Assembly: GCA_030063045.1 (NCBI GenBank)
Contig: JAQSEB010000021.1
Coordinates: 992,001 to 1,056,000, forward strand
Origin: Pratylenchus scribneri
Lineage: Eukaryota > Nematoda > Chromadorea > Rhabditida > Pratylenchidae
DNA: 64,000 nucleotides
Reading direction: 5' to 3'
Of the stretch, positions 11,723 through 22,648 are shown piece after piece. The first letter of the stretch is position 1. Each line of letters starts with the position of its first letter. Made by a program: the position numbers and the translations under genes. Under the pieces are notes generated by a model. That model ran no database searches, was not told where the DNA came from, and worked only from the letters and a program-made list of their open reading frames with translations.

Positions 11723-14436
11723 ATGTCGGACAACAATCAAAATCAAAGTGCAACCAAATACAATTTCTGCTCCAGCCAACTGAAAACCACCACGTAAAAA
11801 TACTTTTTAAATACTTAATATTTTCTACATTTTTTCAGTGAAAAATTTGTCTGGATGGTAGGATATTTCTATTAAAGTTTTTTAATTCAGTCAATTTAAA
11901 GATAGACAATTTTTCCAAACGGCAGAATAAAAATGGCGAATATATTCTCTCTACGGAATTCACGTATTTTTTTTTTTACTTCATAATAAAGAATCCCAAG
12001 TATTATACTACTTAAATATAGTCCTGAATCATATTTGTCATCCAAATATTTAATATAGGAATTTTGCGGTCCTTAGAAATGTTCAAATTTAATGCTGGAA
12101 TTTTTATAATCCAATAAGTAGTAAATTACCTATATATTTATAAAACAAAATATAAATTAAATAGTATGTTTTACTTAATCCATTTTTTCATATAAAAAGT
12201 GCCACGGCGCCAAATGGCCAACTTTTAAAATGGCGAATGCAAATTTATCCAAATGGAAATGAAGAAGAATCGAAGGATTGTGTTTCGCTTTACCTATTAT
12301 ACATCGTCAACCCCAATAATGAGGAAGTGCAAGCGAAATACCAGATTTCAATACTTGCATCAAATGGTGAAGAAGCTGAGCTTGTGTCCGGTAATGCTGC
12401 TGCTGCATTTTCTTTTGAGAAAATTACATTTTTTAGTACAAAAAGAATATCTTAAATTCAACCGAGATGACCAATGGGGAAATGATTTGATTAAAAAGGA
12501 AGACCTATTCAAGGAGGAAAATGGATACCTTGACGGCGATCGACTCACAATTATATGCCAACTGATAGTGCAACAGGAATTGGTATTTTTTATTTATTTG
12601 ATGCTTAAAAAAAGTCAAATTAAGAGAATAGCTTAATAAAAATAAAAATTTAAAACGAAAATATTTCCCTCTTATTTGGGGGGAGGTAAAGAATAAAGAT
12701 AATGAGGATGATAAAGAAGAAGATGATGATTAAGATGGTGACCATGAAGAAGAAGATGATGATTAAGAGGTAATGATGAAGATGATCATGATGATAATGA
12801 GGATGATGAAGAAGAAGATGATGATTAAGATGATGACGATGGAGAAGAAGATGTGATGATGATTTAGATGAGGATGATGATGATTAAGGTGAGGAAGAAG
12901 AAGAGGATGATGATGATGATGAAGAAGAAGAAGATGATGATTAAGATGGTGACCATGAAGAAGATGATGATTAAGAGGGGATGATGAAGATGATCATGAT
13001 GATAATGAGGATGATGAAGTAGAAGATGATGATTAAGACTTAATAAGAGGGGATGATGAAGATGATCATGATGATAATGAGGATGATGAAGAAGAAGGTG
13101 ATGATGATTTAGATGAGGAAGAAGAAGAGGATGATGATGATGATGAAGAAGAAGAAGATGATGATGATGATTAAGGTGAGGAAGAAGAAGAGGATGATTA
13201 AAATGAGGAAGAAGAAGAAGAAGAGGATGATTAAAATGAGGATGATTTTCATTCTCTTCGTCAGCATCATCCTCATTAGCATCCTCACCATTCTTCTTCA
13301 TCACCCCCCCCCCCCCCCCCCCCTCCGATAAGCATTGCCCCCCCCCCCCCCCCCCAATAACAAAATTTACAGAAAAATAACAAACAATTAATTTATAATT
13401 ATAAAAAAGGTTGAAAAGGCCCCATTGCCGGATGTCAAAGTGCCGGAATGCCGAGCATTGGAGGATATGAGCCATTTGTATGAGAAAAGTTTGTTCACCG
13501 ACTGCAAAATCAATTCGGAAGATGAGAAAGAATATAAGGTTCAAGAAACATTGAACAATTTCAAATCAGTTTTATTAGGTCCACAAATGCATTTTGGGAT
13601 GTCGATCGCCAGTTTTTGCGGCAATGTTTGAGCATGAAATGCTCGAGAGAAACAGCAATACTATCGAAATTGTGGACATTAAGGGTGCTGTGATCGACAA
13701 AATGCTCCGATTCATGTACGGTTTCATCGGATTTCATCAATTTTTTTAAATATTGTTTTTTAGATATAGCGGAAAAGAACCCGATTTGGATGAGGGAATG
13801 GCCCAAGATTTATTGATCGCTGCAGATAAATATGAGCTAACTCGTTTGAAGGTAAACATTTAATTTTTTGGTACTCCTGTTATCGGGGTGCAAGGCGATT
13901 AAGAAGACCAAATTAAGAAGAGGATGATGATGAGGATGTGAAGAAGAAAATAATAAGTATGATGCTGAAGAAGAAGATAAGGATGTGAAGATGATGATGA
14001 TGATGAGGATATGAGAGTCTGAAGAAGAAGAATAAGATGATGAGGATGAGGATATGAAGAAGATGGCGAAGATGATTTTTTATCATCTTATTCTTAATCG
14101 ACTTGCCTCCTCCCCCTCTCCCGATGAAACAGGAAAGGATCAAATTTTTAAATTATTTTCTTTTCAATTTTAATTTTTAAGCTTCTCTGTGAGCGCAAAT
14201 TGGTTAATTCAATGGCGAGTGGAAATGTTTGCGCGTTGTTGCTATTGGCCAATCAATATCCAGCCAAGCACCTCAAGACCCATACAATCAACTTTATTAA
14301 ACAGCACATGAATGAGGTTTAATAAACTTTCACCGAAAATATAATATTTTGGATAATTTTAAAGGTGAAGGAAACGGAGGGATGGGAAGCAATTTTAGCC
14401 GACAAACAATTGGTGGAGCAAATCTTGATGGCATAA
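11723..14436 (+). CDS. SPOP-like MATH-BTB protein, paralogue (349 aa)
   Basis: Same family and probable role (CUL3 adaptor) as the gene at 3764-6572. Ten exons keep frame: 11723-11793, 11839-11857, 11902-11963, 12200-12390, 12437-12582, 13410-13538, 13579-13715, 13764-13851, 14182-14316, 14365-14436. MATH segment: EKFVWMIDNFSK, MQIYPNGNEEESKDCVSLYL, YLDGDRLTIICQL. BTB segment: VPECRALEDMSHLYEKSLFT, LGCRSPVFAAMFEHEML, LRFIYSGKEPDLDEG, AADKYELTRLK. Two introns are tiny (46 and 40 nt); reading through either gives a false frameshift. Intron 5 holds a long GAT/GAA microsatellite and two C runs. It ends in VKETEGWEAILADKQ, like the human SPOP tail. Confidence 0.93.
12680..13355. repeat. GAT/GAA microsatellite and poly-C tracts in an intron
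   Basis: A run of GATGATGAAGAAGAAG-type triplets fills 12680-13290. C20 (13304-13323) and C18 (13338-13355) follow. It sits in intron 5 of the plus-strand MATH-BTB gene. The long open frames through it come from triplet periodicity and are not genes. A related triplet tract lies at 13915-14075 in intron 8. Confidence 0.92.
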
Positions 14437-14705
14437 ATCCGGCACAAAATGACTTAATATTTGAGGATTGATTAACATTTTTTTCTCCATTTATTTTATT
14501 ACTTAAATTTTTGATGAATTTTTCATATTTTGCATAAAATAAAATTCATTCAAAAAATTGTAAATATTTTTCTGAATGTTTTGTACACATTTAAATAATT
14601 GAAAATTTGTCTATAAAAATTATCCAAATTTTAAATTAATTTATTTAATAATCCAAACATAAATTACTTTGAAAATAATAGTAGAAAGTAGAATCGATAA
14701 TAAAG

Positions 14706-17126
14706 ATGGCCGACAGTGGAAATTTTAATGAAGAATTTGATCCGATGGAAAAGCTGAAATCAACGCAAAACAAAGAACGCAAGGATTTACAAGGTTTTTG
14801 GCTTCTTTTAAAAATTCAACTTTTGGTTTTTTTAGCTAAAATAACTGCAATGAAGCATTCCATACAGAAAAATGACAAAAAGAAGAAAAAGGAAATGGCA
14901 CAACAAATTGAGAATTTGGAGAAGGAATTGAGCGAACGGCACAAAGAAGAATTGGAAAAATTGACAAATTCTATTGGGAAAATTGGAATAAATGAAAATC
15001 CAGATGAAGAAGAAGCAAATTTAAATGATGAAATGAAGCAAAGTCTAAATAAAAGTGAAGAATCGATTGAAAAAGTGAGCACCGGAGGCGTAATGCCTAG
15101 CTTAAAATTCAAGGAAATTCAACTGACAAAAACACAGAAAAAGAAGGTAAAATTAACGATAATTTTAAGGGAAGCAATGAAAATGGCGAAAAGATTTTAG
15201 CAGTTTAATGGTTTGTCCTTGACCTCCAAACCTTATACTCGATCGATAGATTTCATCAAGACGCACCGATTGGTATATAATTTGTCATAGTTTAACCGTT
15301 TAAACAATCTTGCGGTTTTTGGTTTAAAACTAATTTAAAATTGATTAAACTTAAGCCGAAATATTATCAAAATATGCGCCTTGGAGAGATCTATCGACAT
15401 TCGACAGGTATATATGGTATAGTGTTCTAGGTTTTAGGATAAACCATCGAACCGCTATAAGCCATTATAATCTTCTCGTTATTAACAATACAATTTTCTT
15501 CATTTTAAATTAATTGTAATTAATTAATATTAATTAATTAAAGGAAGATATACGCAAAAAGCAAGCATTGGCACGGGCAGCAGCCGAAGCAGAGGATGAA
15601 CGGAATGCGGAGTCCAGTGAAGGCCGAAAAGAGCGAAATGCCCTGCAAAGATTGCTGGCTCAACGGGAATTGCAAATTCACGAAATTCCGCCTGATGGAG
15701 ATTGTCTTTTTAGTGCGCTATCACATCAATGTGATCTCCGGCAATTGGGAGGAGGAAATGTTTGTTTTTGTATGCAAATTATTAAAAGTAGTTTTTTAAG
15801 TTTAATAAATCAGAAACCGGTTTTTAAACCCGACAAACTTAATACCAATTTGTAAATCTCATCGAGACGCATCGAATGGTATATAAAATGTCAGGTTTTA
15901 GCACAAAATTAAAGAGTTTAAAACCAAAAACTGGAAGATGATTTAAACGATTTAATTCGCTCAATTTCAATTTATAAACTAAGAAATTTATATGTCAAAA
16001 GAAGCGTCTCGATGAGATCTACAAATTGGTCTAGGGTTTGTAAGGTACAAAAACCGGTTTCAGATTTAATAGAAGTCAAAAAATACTTTTGTAGAAAAAG
16101 ACAGGGTAAAATTGCCTTCCATTATTTATTTATTCAATTTATTTGCAGTATTCAATGAAAAAACATCGTCAATTGGCCGCCGACCATATAAAACATCACA
16201 AAGACGAATTTTTGCCATTTTTGGTCGACCCGGATGGAAATCCATTGAAGGAAGAAGAATTCATGGATTATTGTGATAATAAAATTGCCAAAATGTGTTC
16301 GGAAGGAGGAAATTGGGGCGGAGAACCGGAGGTTAATTTTTAATTTTTTAAAATTAATGGAAAATATTTAAAATGACAAAAATATTGAAAATGTTGAAAA
16401 ATTTATAGCGATTCCGGTGGTTGGCAATAGAATTGGAAAGAGTCGGTTTCGGTTGAGAAAATCGATGAAATTTAAAACCAAAATTGGGAATTTTTGTTCT
16501 AAACCGAAAATCGATATTTTTCAAAAAACCGAAAACGAGGCAGTCTAAAAACTGAAAGAAAGTGTCTAGTTTGCACACCCTTAAACTATTTATAAAATCG
16601 ATATGTCTCAGACTTGTCGATTGATATATATAATTTATCATGATTTTATCAAAATTAAGGGTATTAAACCGTATGAACTAACTTTAGATTTTGGTTCAAA
16701 ACTTAAAAATTGGTTAAACCTAAGCCACATCATTATCAAACGAAACGTCTGGGAAAGGTTAAGGTCTATCGATTGGATATAAGGTAAAAGGTTTGAGAGT
16801 CTAGGACAAACCAATGAACCACTATAAACGTTTTGATGATTTCAATAAGAATTTTTTTGACATTTTCAATATTTTTTTCCCGACAAATTAAATTACATAG
16901 ATTCTTTGAATTAAATTTAATTGATTTTCATTTTAAGCTTCGCGCAATTAGCACATTATTGGGCCATCAAATTGAGGTGTTACGGGCAAATGGACAAAAA
17001 TCCGTTTTTGGGGAAGCCAACAATGGCCCACCTTTGCTAATCACGTACCATACTCAAGCATATACCCTCGGTGAACATTACAATTCGACTGTGCCAATGA
17101 TGAGAAAAGAAGAGGATGAATTTTAA
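14706..17126 (+). CDS. OTUD6-type OTU deubiquitinase (328 aa)
   Basis: A cysteine protease that removes ubiquitin, with translation-linked roles in the OTUD6A/B group. Five exons keep frame: 14706-14793, 14836-15146, 15544-15759, 16149-16331, 16938-17126. The N-terminal third is a charged coiled coil (KDLQAKITAMKHSIQKNDKK, LEKELSERHKEELEKL) as in OTUD6B. The OTU domain starts near residue 177. The catalytic motif is PDGDCLFSAL with Asp184 and Cys187; the catalytic His is His313 in TLGEHYNST. The length fits the family (about 290-330). Introns 2, 3 and 4 each carry a foldback (FB-B, FB-A, FB-B). DAD1 follows on the same strand after 563 bp. Confidence 0.95.
15205..15470. repeat. Foldback element, family FB-B
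   Basis: Arms GGTTTGTCCTTGACCTCC and the facing TTTTAGGATAAACCATCGAA surround the inner copies of GATTTCATCAAGACGCACCG. It lies in intron 2 of the OTUD6-type gene. Confidence 0.8.
15788..16088. repeat. Foldback element, family FB-A
   Basis: Arms AATAAATCAGAAACCGG and the facing CCGGTTTCAGATTTAATAG surround two facing GATCTCATCGAGACGC-type cores. It lies in intron 3 of the OTUD6-type gene. Confidence 0.83.
16560..16835. repeat. Foldback element, family FB-B
   Basis: The FB-B core TATGTCTCAGACTTGTCGAT faces GAAACGTCTGGGAAAGG, and the outer right arm is GAGAGTCTAGGACAAACC. The left arm is eroded. It lies in intron 4 of the OTUD6-type gene. Confidence 0.65.
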
Positions 17127-17689
17127 TATTTTTTTTATTATTTTCATCCAAAAAAAACATATTCTACTTTTAAGCATTATTGATAAATGAAAATTTTTTT
17201 ATTTTCACAATCAAAGAGTAGCGATTAGCCAATCATTTTTTATTGGCAATTTAATTACATTTAATAATTTATTAATTAATTTGTTTTTCTTTTTATAATT
17301 TTAACACATCATTCATTTTCTGAAAGGTTTATTTTGCTGAAAGTTCGGTTGTTAGGATAACTTCCAAATATTTAATCCTAGACTATAAATAATAAACCTC
17401 CATTTGATAGAGCTCATCGAGATGCGTCGATTGATGTACCTATTAATTTTAATGGTTTGAACAAAATTCAAGATATTAAACCAGTTAAACCATATTTTGC
17501 TTTTTGGTTTATAATTTTTTTTGTTTTGATTTAAACCTTGATAATGAATAGGCTAATCGATACATCTTGATGAGCTCTATTGAATAATATAAGATTTATA
17601 TTATAGGTTTTATTTAAAGTTATTAAATTATCGGCAAAAGAATATGATTTTTCAGATAAAAAATCCGCAGCACATTTATTACAAGAAAA
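17127..17689. other. Intergenic gap with FB-B foldback
   Basis: Between the OTUD6-type gene and DAD1. A foldback of FB-B type spans about 17380-17620, with GATAGAGCTCATCGAGATGC facing CGATACATCTTGATGAGCTC. No gene is seen. Confidence 0.65.
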
Positions 17690-18987
17690 ATGGTAGAAGT
17701 TTTCGACGCGCTTTCCAAACTTTACACCGATTATCAAAGAACAACGCCCAAAAGACTCAAATTGATCGATGCCTATATGTTCTACATTTTAATGACGGGA
17801 ATTATTCAATTCATTTATTGCTTGCTGGTTGGCACTTTTCCATTCAATGCTTTTCTGGCTGGTTTCATCTCTTGCGTTGCTAGCTTTGTTTTGGCAGGTT
17901 ATTCTTTTATGCAATAATCAAATTAAAAAAATATTTAAAATGATGAAAAAATGTTTTGAAAATGTCAAAAAAGTATTGAAAAAGGCCAAAAGATTATGTT
18001 GGTTCTTAAGGTTTTTGATTTTTTTTTGTGAGGAGTAAAAGTGAAAGGTCCCCCTCCCGGTCACCCTTTTAGGTGTTATGATTAGTAGAGATCGGCAAAA
18101 TGTTTTCTGCTGTCCGGACTGGATTTTTTTCCAATTTTTGCTGGACAGATCCGCTGCGGGATAATCCAGCAAAATCCAACGCGCGATCCAGTCCCGCGCC
18201 GACCTCTAATGTGTTATGTGAGATGATATTTACGCCATCATATCCCGTAGGCCGTAACTATCCACGAAAGACCCTAGCCTTAATCCTGTTGACCCAAAGG
18301 GAGACCCTTCAGTCTTCACTTTCCAAAAAGCGGACACAAAGTCGATAAATACTGGTTCAATGGTTTGTCCTAGACCCCGATATCTTATATACATATACCC
18401 AATCGATAAATCTCTTCGAGACCATTCCTATGATAATGATTTGGCTTTGGGTTTAACCAATTTTAGCGGATCCAAAGTCGATAAGGGATAAGTACTGGTT
18501 CATTGCAATTCACTGGTTTAACATAGCCACGAAACCTTATACCCAAAATCCATCGATAGATTTCGTCGCGAGGCATCTTTTGATAATGATTTGGCTGTGG
18601 GTTTAACCAATTTTAACTTAGTTTTGAACCAAAAACCTTAAAATGGTTTAAACGGTTTAATACCTTTTAATTTTTGACCAACACGACAAAATATATACCA
18701 ATCGACGCGTCTTGATAAGGTCTTTAACGATTGGGTTTTGGGCATAGGGGTCTGAGCTAAACCTTGTTACTAAAATCTTTTAGGATTTCAATGCTATTTT
18801 CACCAAATTAAATACTACTCATGAAAAAAATAATGTAAAAATCCACATTTTTCCAGCCAATCTTCGCATTCAAGTGAATCCCGAAAACAAGTCGGAATTC
18901 CCGAATATTAGCCCGGAACGTGCATTTGCTGACTTCATTTTTGCCCATATTATCCTACATTTGGTCGTCATGAACTTTATTGGCTAA
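17690..18987 (+). CDS. dad-1: DAD1, oligosaccharyltransferase subunit (112 aa)
   Basis: A small membrane subunit of the ER oligosaccharyltransferase that N-glycosylates secretory proteins; its loss triggers apoptosis. Two exons: 17690-17897 and 18857-18987. The protein runs [16 protein letters not shown] to [15 protein letters not shown]. It has three hydrophobic segments (about residues 30-50, 54-73 and 92-110), and the highly conserved [20 protein letters not shown] lies between the second and third. The length matches the usual 113 residues. The single intron is 959 bp and filled with nested repeats (18037-18330, 18350-18800). Confidence 0.97.
18037..18330. repeat. FB-D foldback interrupted by another element
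   Basis: Left arm GTGAAAGGTCCCCCTCCC and right arm GGGAGACCCTTCAGTCTTCA face each other. This family always carries AACCCTAATCC- or GATGAT-like interior text. The copy is split by the hAT MITE at 18081-18210. It lies in the DAD1 intron. Confidence 0.75.
18081..18210. mobile_element. hAT-like MITE nested in FB-D
   Basis: The ends are ATTAGTAGAGATCGG and CCGACCTCTAAT, with a perfect 8-bp duplication GTGTTATG at 18073-18080 and 18211-18218. The termini resemble those of the element at 56268-56689. Confidence 0.82.
18350..18800. repeat. Rearranged FB-B foldback cluster
   Basis: Two left FB-B arms in a row (ATACCCAATCGATAAATCTC near 18399 and ACCCAAAATCCATCGATAGA near 18540) are followed by one right arm (ACCAATCGACGCGTCTTGAT near 18697). 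The pattern suggests an insertion or duplication within a foldback. It lies in the DAD1 intron. Confidence 0.7.
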
Positions 18988-19240
18988 ATTTGGCAGAGGA
19001 TTGAATTCAATACAAAAATGGCCGAACAATCAATAATGATGAGGAATTTATCCAAAATAAAAAATGAATTACCTAATTATTAAATTATTTTTGTGATGAT
19101 TTGTTGCATAAAAGTTATTGAATTTATTCTTCACATTTTGATAATTTAATTTTTGCTAAACAAAGCATTTTAAATATTTATTGATTAATTTTTTTAAATT
19201 AATATTTAATTAGTTGTCAATCAATTTTAGAATTGTAAAA

Positions 19241-22200
19241 ATGTTGTTGGATTTCATCAATGCTCTTTTTCGTTCCCTCTACAATTTAATTTATCGAATT
19301 TATCAAATTGTTATGGCTCAATTTTGGCCAAATCCACAATTGGAGGATATTGTAAGTAAATTTTAGATTTTAACCCCAAAATTAGTTTTTGACTTATATT
19401 ATAATAAATCAGTAACCGTAAAACCCTACAAACCATATACCAATTTGTAGATCTCATCGAGACGCATCGAATGGTATATGAAATATCAGGTTTTGGTCCA
19501 AAATTAAAGTGTTTAAAACTGAAAATGTGGTTTAAACGGTTACAGTTTAATCGGTCATTTCGATTAAACTAAAAAATGTATTTGTCAATTGTCAAAAGAC
19601 GCGTTTCGATGAGATCTACAAATTGGTATAAGGTTTGTAGGGTCTAAAACCGGTTTCGGATTTATTAGAAGTCGAAAACTACTTTTGGGGTAAAAAATTA
19701 AAACGGTAAAAAAATAAATTTTTTATAATTTTAATCACAATTTTCAGATCCTAAAGAATGGATCAGCACCGAGAGCATTGCAAAATCAGAAAATTGAACA
19801 AATGTTGAAGGAATATCCAAATGAATTGGTCCAAACGCTGGGATGGGACACGGGCGATGAAACGGAGGCCGCTGAAGCAATTTTGGAGGAATCGATCTCA
19901 GATGAACAAAAACGGTTGGATTTATCGAAGGCATTGGCCCGGTCGATGCGCCAAATCAAAGGATATCAAAAATTGTGCACCGAGGTGAGTTTTCTTTGTG
20001 AAAATAAATTAATCAATTCTCGGTATTTTCTGTTATCGCGGGAGAGAGAGGGGATTAATAAGGCGTTGAAGAAAAAGATGTTTCCTTCATCATCATCCTC
20101 ATTATCATCTTCATATTCATACGATCGTCATCTTATTAATCTTCATACTTCTCATCATCATCTTAATCACCTTTTTCCTCCTCCTCATCTTCTTCAAAAA
20201 CATCACCTTCTTCTTCATCAACATTTACCTCCTCATCACCTTCATCATCATTTTCTTCATCATCATAATCTGCCTCATCATCATCATCATCAAAATCCTC
20301 CTCATCACTCTACCCTGATCATCATCCTCTTCATCATCATCCTCCTCATCCTCCTCATCTTCTTCATCATCATCGTCACCATCCTCCTCTTCCTCCTCAT
20401 CTTCTTCATCATCATCATCATCCCCCTCCTCATCTTATTCTTCATCTTCATTCTCCTCCTCATCATCTTCTTCATCTTCATCCTGACCAGACCATCATCA
20501 TCCTCCTCCTCATCACCTTCATCATCATTTTCTTCATCATCATAATCTGCCTCATCATCATCATCATCAAAATCCTCCTCATCACTCTCTACCCTCATCA
20601 TCATCATCTTCATCATCAACATCCTCCTCATCTTCTTCAACAACATTTACCTCCTCATCCTCATCATAATCATCTTCTTCCTCATCGCCTTCTCCCCTAA
20701 AAAAAGGAAAGAAACACTTCTAAATTATTTATAATTATTTAGGTTGAAAATCGTCGACTTGAATCGTATTCTCGTTTTTGTGAAGAACATGAACGCGAAT
20801 TGATGCGTCTTTGGAAATTGCTAAAGACGGATGATGTGCCGCTACGATCAAGAATATCCAATCAATGGCAGGAAATTGGATTCCAAGGAGATGATCCAGC
20901 GGTTGGTTTTTATGTTACGGAAAATTTCGAAAATTTAATTTCCGGAATTAGCTAAATAAGCTTATTTTGGAAATCTCGGTTTCTAGGCAACCCACAAGCC
21001 TTGAGAATAGGCTCATTCGATTCGGCATGGTTATTTGGTCTATGAAATTTCAATTTCAGACCGGTATTTAGGCTTAGGTTAAAGTTAGAAACCAAAACCG
21101 GTTTGGGTTTAAACAACAGTTCAGCTTTTCAAAACAAGCTCATACCAGTTTGAAATTGAAATTTCATATATTAAATCGACGATGCCGAGTCGAATAAGCC
21201 GATTCTAAGTCTGGGTTTCCTAAAACCGAGATTTCCAAAATTGGCTAGCTTAACATCTAGTCAATCGGGAAAATGTCTAATTTCCAAAATTGTCTGTAAC
21301 ATATATTTTATTTCAAGTTCATTTTAGACCGACTTCCGTGGGATGGGAATGCTTGGCCTCGACCAATTGGTGTTCTTTGCCCAATTTGATGTGAACAATT
21401 GCCTTCATGTTCTTTCCCTTTCCAATCATCCCGTTTATGGTTTTCCATTTGCCATTTGTGGCATCACAATTACGGTAATACAATATGCATTTAAATAATA
21501 TCAATTTAATTTAAAGGCACTTTGCAAGGAGCTACTTTTTGATGATCTACTCAAAAATCATTTCTACAATGCCATTGATCAGCCTCCACTCAAAATGGAT
21601 CATTTTCATCAAGTTTATTGTGAGTTTTTGTTCTATTTGTTTTAATACTAAGTCGATTCCACAAAATAATATTTTTCATTAATTTGAAAAATTATTAAAA
21701 ATATAATATATAATAACAAAAACGTTAAATATTTGGGAAAACAACAAAAATACAAAATGTTTGGAACAACAAAAATACAAAATGTTTGGAACAACAAAAA
21801 TACAAAATGTTTGGAACAACAAAAACATAAAATGTTTGGGAAAAAGAACAAAAACACAAAATGTTTGGAACAACAAAAACATAAAATGTTTGGGAAAAAG
21901 AACAAAAACACAAAATGTTTGGGAAACGAACAAAAACACAAAATGTTTGGGGGAAGAACAAAAACACAAAAAGTTTGGAGGAAGAACAAAAACACAAAAT
22001 GTTTGGGGGAAGAACAAAAACACAAAAAGTTTGGGGGAAGAACAAAAACACAAAAAGTTTGGGGGAAGAACAAAAACACAAAAAGTTTGGGGGAAGAACA
22101 AAAACACAAAAAGTTTGGGGGAAGAACAAAAACATAAAACGTTTGGGGGAAGAACAAAAACACAAAACATTTGGGGGAAGAACAAAAACACAAAAAGTTT

Positions 22201-22648
22201 GGGGGAAGAACAAAAACACAAAAAGTTTGGGGGAAGAACAAAAACACAAAAATTTTGGGGGAAGAACAAAAACATAAAAAGTTTGGGAAAACAACAAAAA
22301 TACAAAATGTTTGGAACAACAAAAACATAAAATGTTTGAAATGTTCGGATTAACAAAAAATATTTTAACGAACAAAAACATAAAAATATTTTTTAATCCT
22401 ATGGAATCTCACCCATATTTGTTTAATTTAATTCAAATTAAGGCAATGTTTTCAAATTGTTTGCCGATTATTGGGAATGGGAAAGGCCCGAATCTGTGAT
22501 GGAATTCAATTTTGTGAAGCAACGTTTTGTTCAACGACTCGAAAATTATCTCGCACTGCCGGATGCAAATTTGCAAACCGCAAAATTGGCGGACATTGAC
22601 CAAAAATTGACAATGGAAAATGGAAGAGAAGGAAATAATAATGAATAA
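19241..22648 (+). CDS. ELMO domain-containing protein, ELMOD1/2-like (320 aa)
   Basis: ELMOD proteins act as GTPase-activating proteins for Arf/Arl GTPases. Six exons keep frame: 19241-19351, 19748-19984, 20743-20901, 21328-21474, 21517-21619, 22443-22648. The N-terminus (MLLDFINALFRSLYNLIY) is hydrophobic. The ELMO domain spans about residues 120-290, with ISNQWQEIGFQGDDPATDF, RGMGMLGLDQLVFFAQ and FADYWEWERPESVMEFNFV. The conserved Arg of the GAP motif (WQEIGFQGxDPxTDFRGMG) is present. Intron 1 holds FB-A, intron 2 an ATC microsatellite, intron 3 FB-C and intron 5 a 28-bp minisatellite. Confidence 0.95.
19385..19690. repeat. Foldback element, family FB-A
   Basis: ATAAATCAGTAACCG on the left faces CCGGTTTCGGATTTATTAG on the right, with two facing GATCTCATCGAGACGC-type cores. 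It lies in ELMOD intron 1. Confidence 0.85.
20080..20700. repeat. ATC/CTT triplet microsatellite
   Basis: Over 600 bp of CATCATCATCTTCTTCATC-type triplets fill ELMOD intron 2. They create long open frames on both strands with His/Leu/Ile or Asp/Glu/Met bias; these are not genes. Confidence 0.92.
20935..21290. repeat. Foldback element, family FB-C
   Basis: TTGGAAATCTCGGTTTCTAG on the left faces CTAAAACCGAGATTTCCAAA on the right. It lies in ELMOD intron 3. Confidence 0.8.
21725..22345. repeat. 28-bp minisatellite (~22 copies)
   Basis: The unit reads about AACAAAAACACAAAAAGTTT plus GGGGGAAG. Because 28 is not a multiple of 3 and the unit has no stop in the arrangement, all frames stay open on both strands. 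Units at both edges have GGGAAAA or GGAACAAC in place of GGGGGAAG. It sits in ELMOD intron 5. Confidence 0.95.

Noticed and set aside
12237..12636. Apparent frameshift in the MATH domain of the plus-strand gene
   Set aside because: A 46-nt intron (12391-12436, GT...AG) removes the shift and restores alignment to SPOP-type MATH domains, so no pseudogene call is needed.
12864..13544. Open frame of 226 residues rich in His, Leu and Ile
   Set aside because: A triplet microsatellite product on the strand opposite the MATH-BTB gene, running through two poly-C tracts.
13539..13578. Second apparent frameshift in the same gene
   Set aside because: A 40-nt intron with GT and TTATTAG ends, in the same place as the intron of the paralogue at 5045-4998.
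19778..20545. Open frame of 255 residues
   Set aside because: Only the first part (to 19984) is a real exon; the remainder reads through a GT donor into a CAT/CTT microsatellite intron.
21648..22381. Overlapping open frames of 120-226 residues on both strands
   Set aside because: They arise from the 28-bp minisatellite, which has no stops in several frames on either strand. The block lies in an intron of the ELMO-domain gene.
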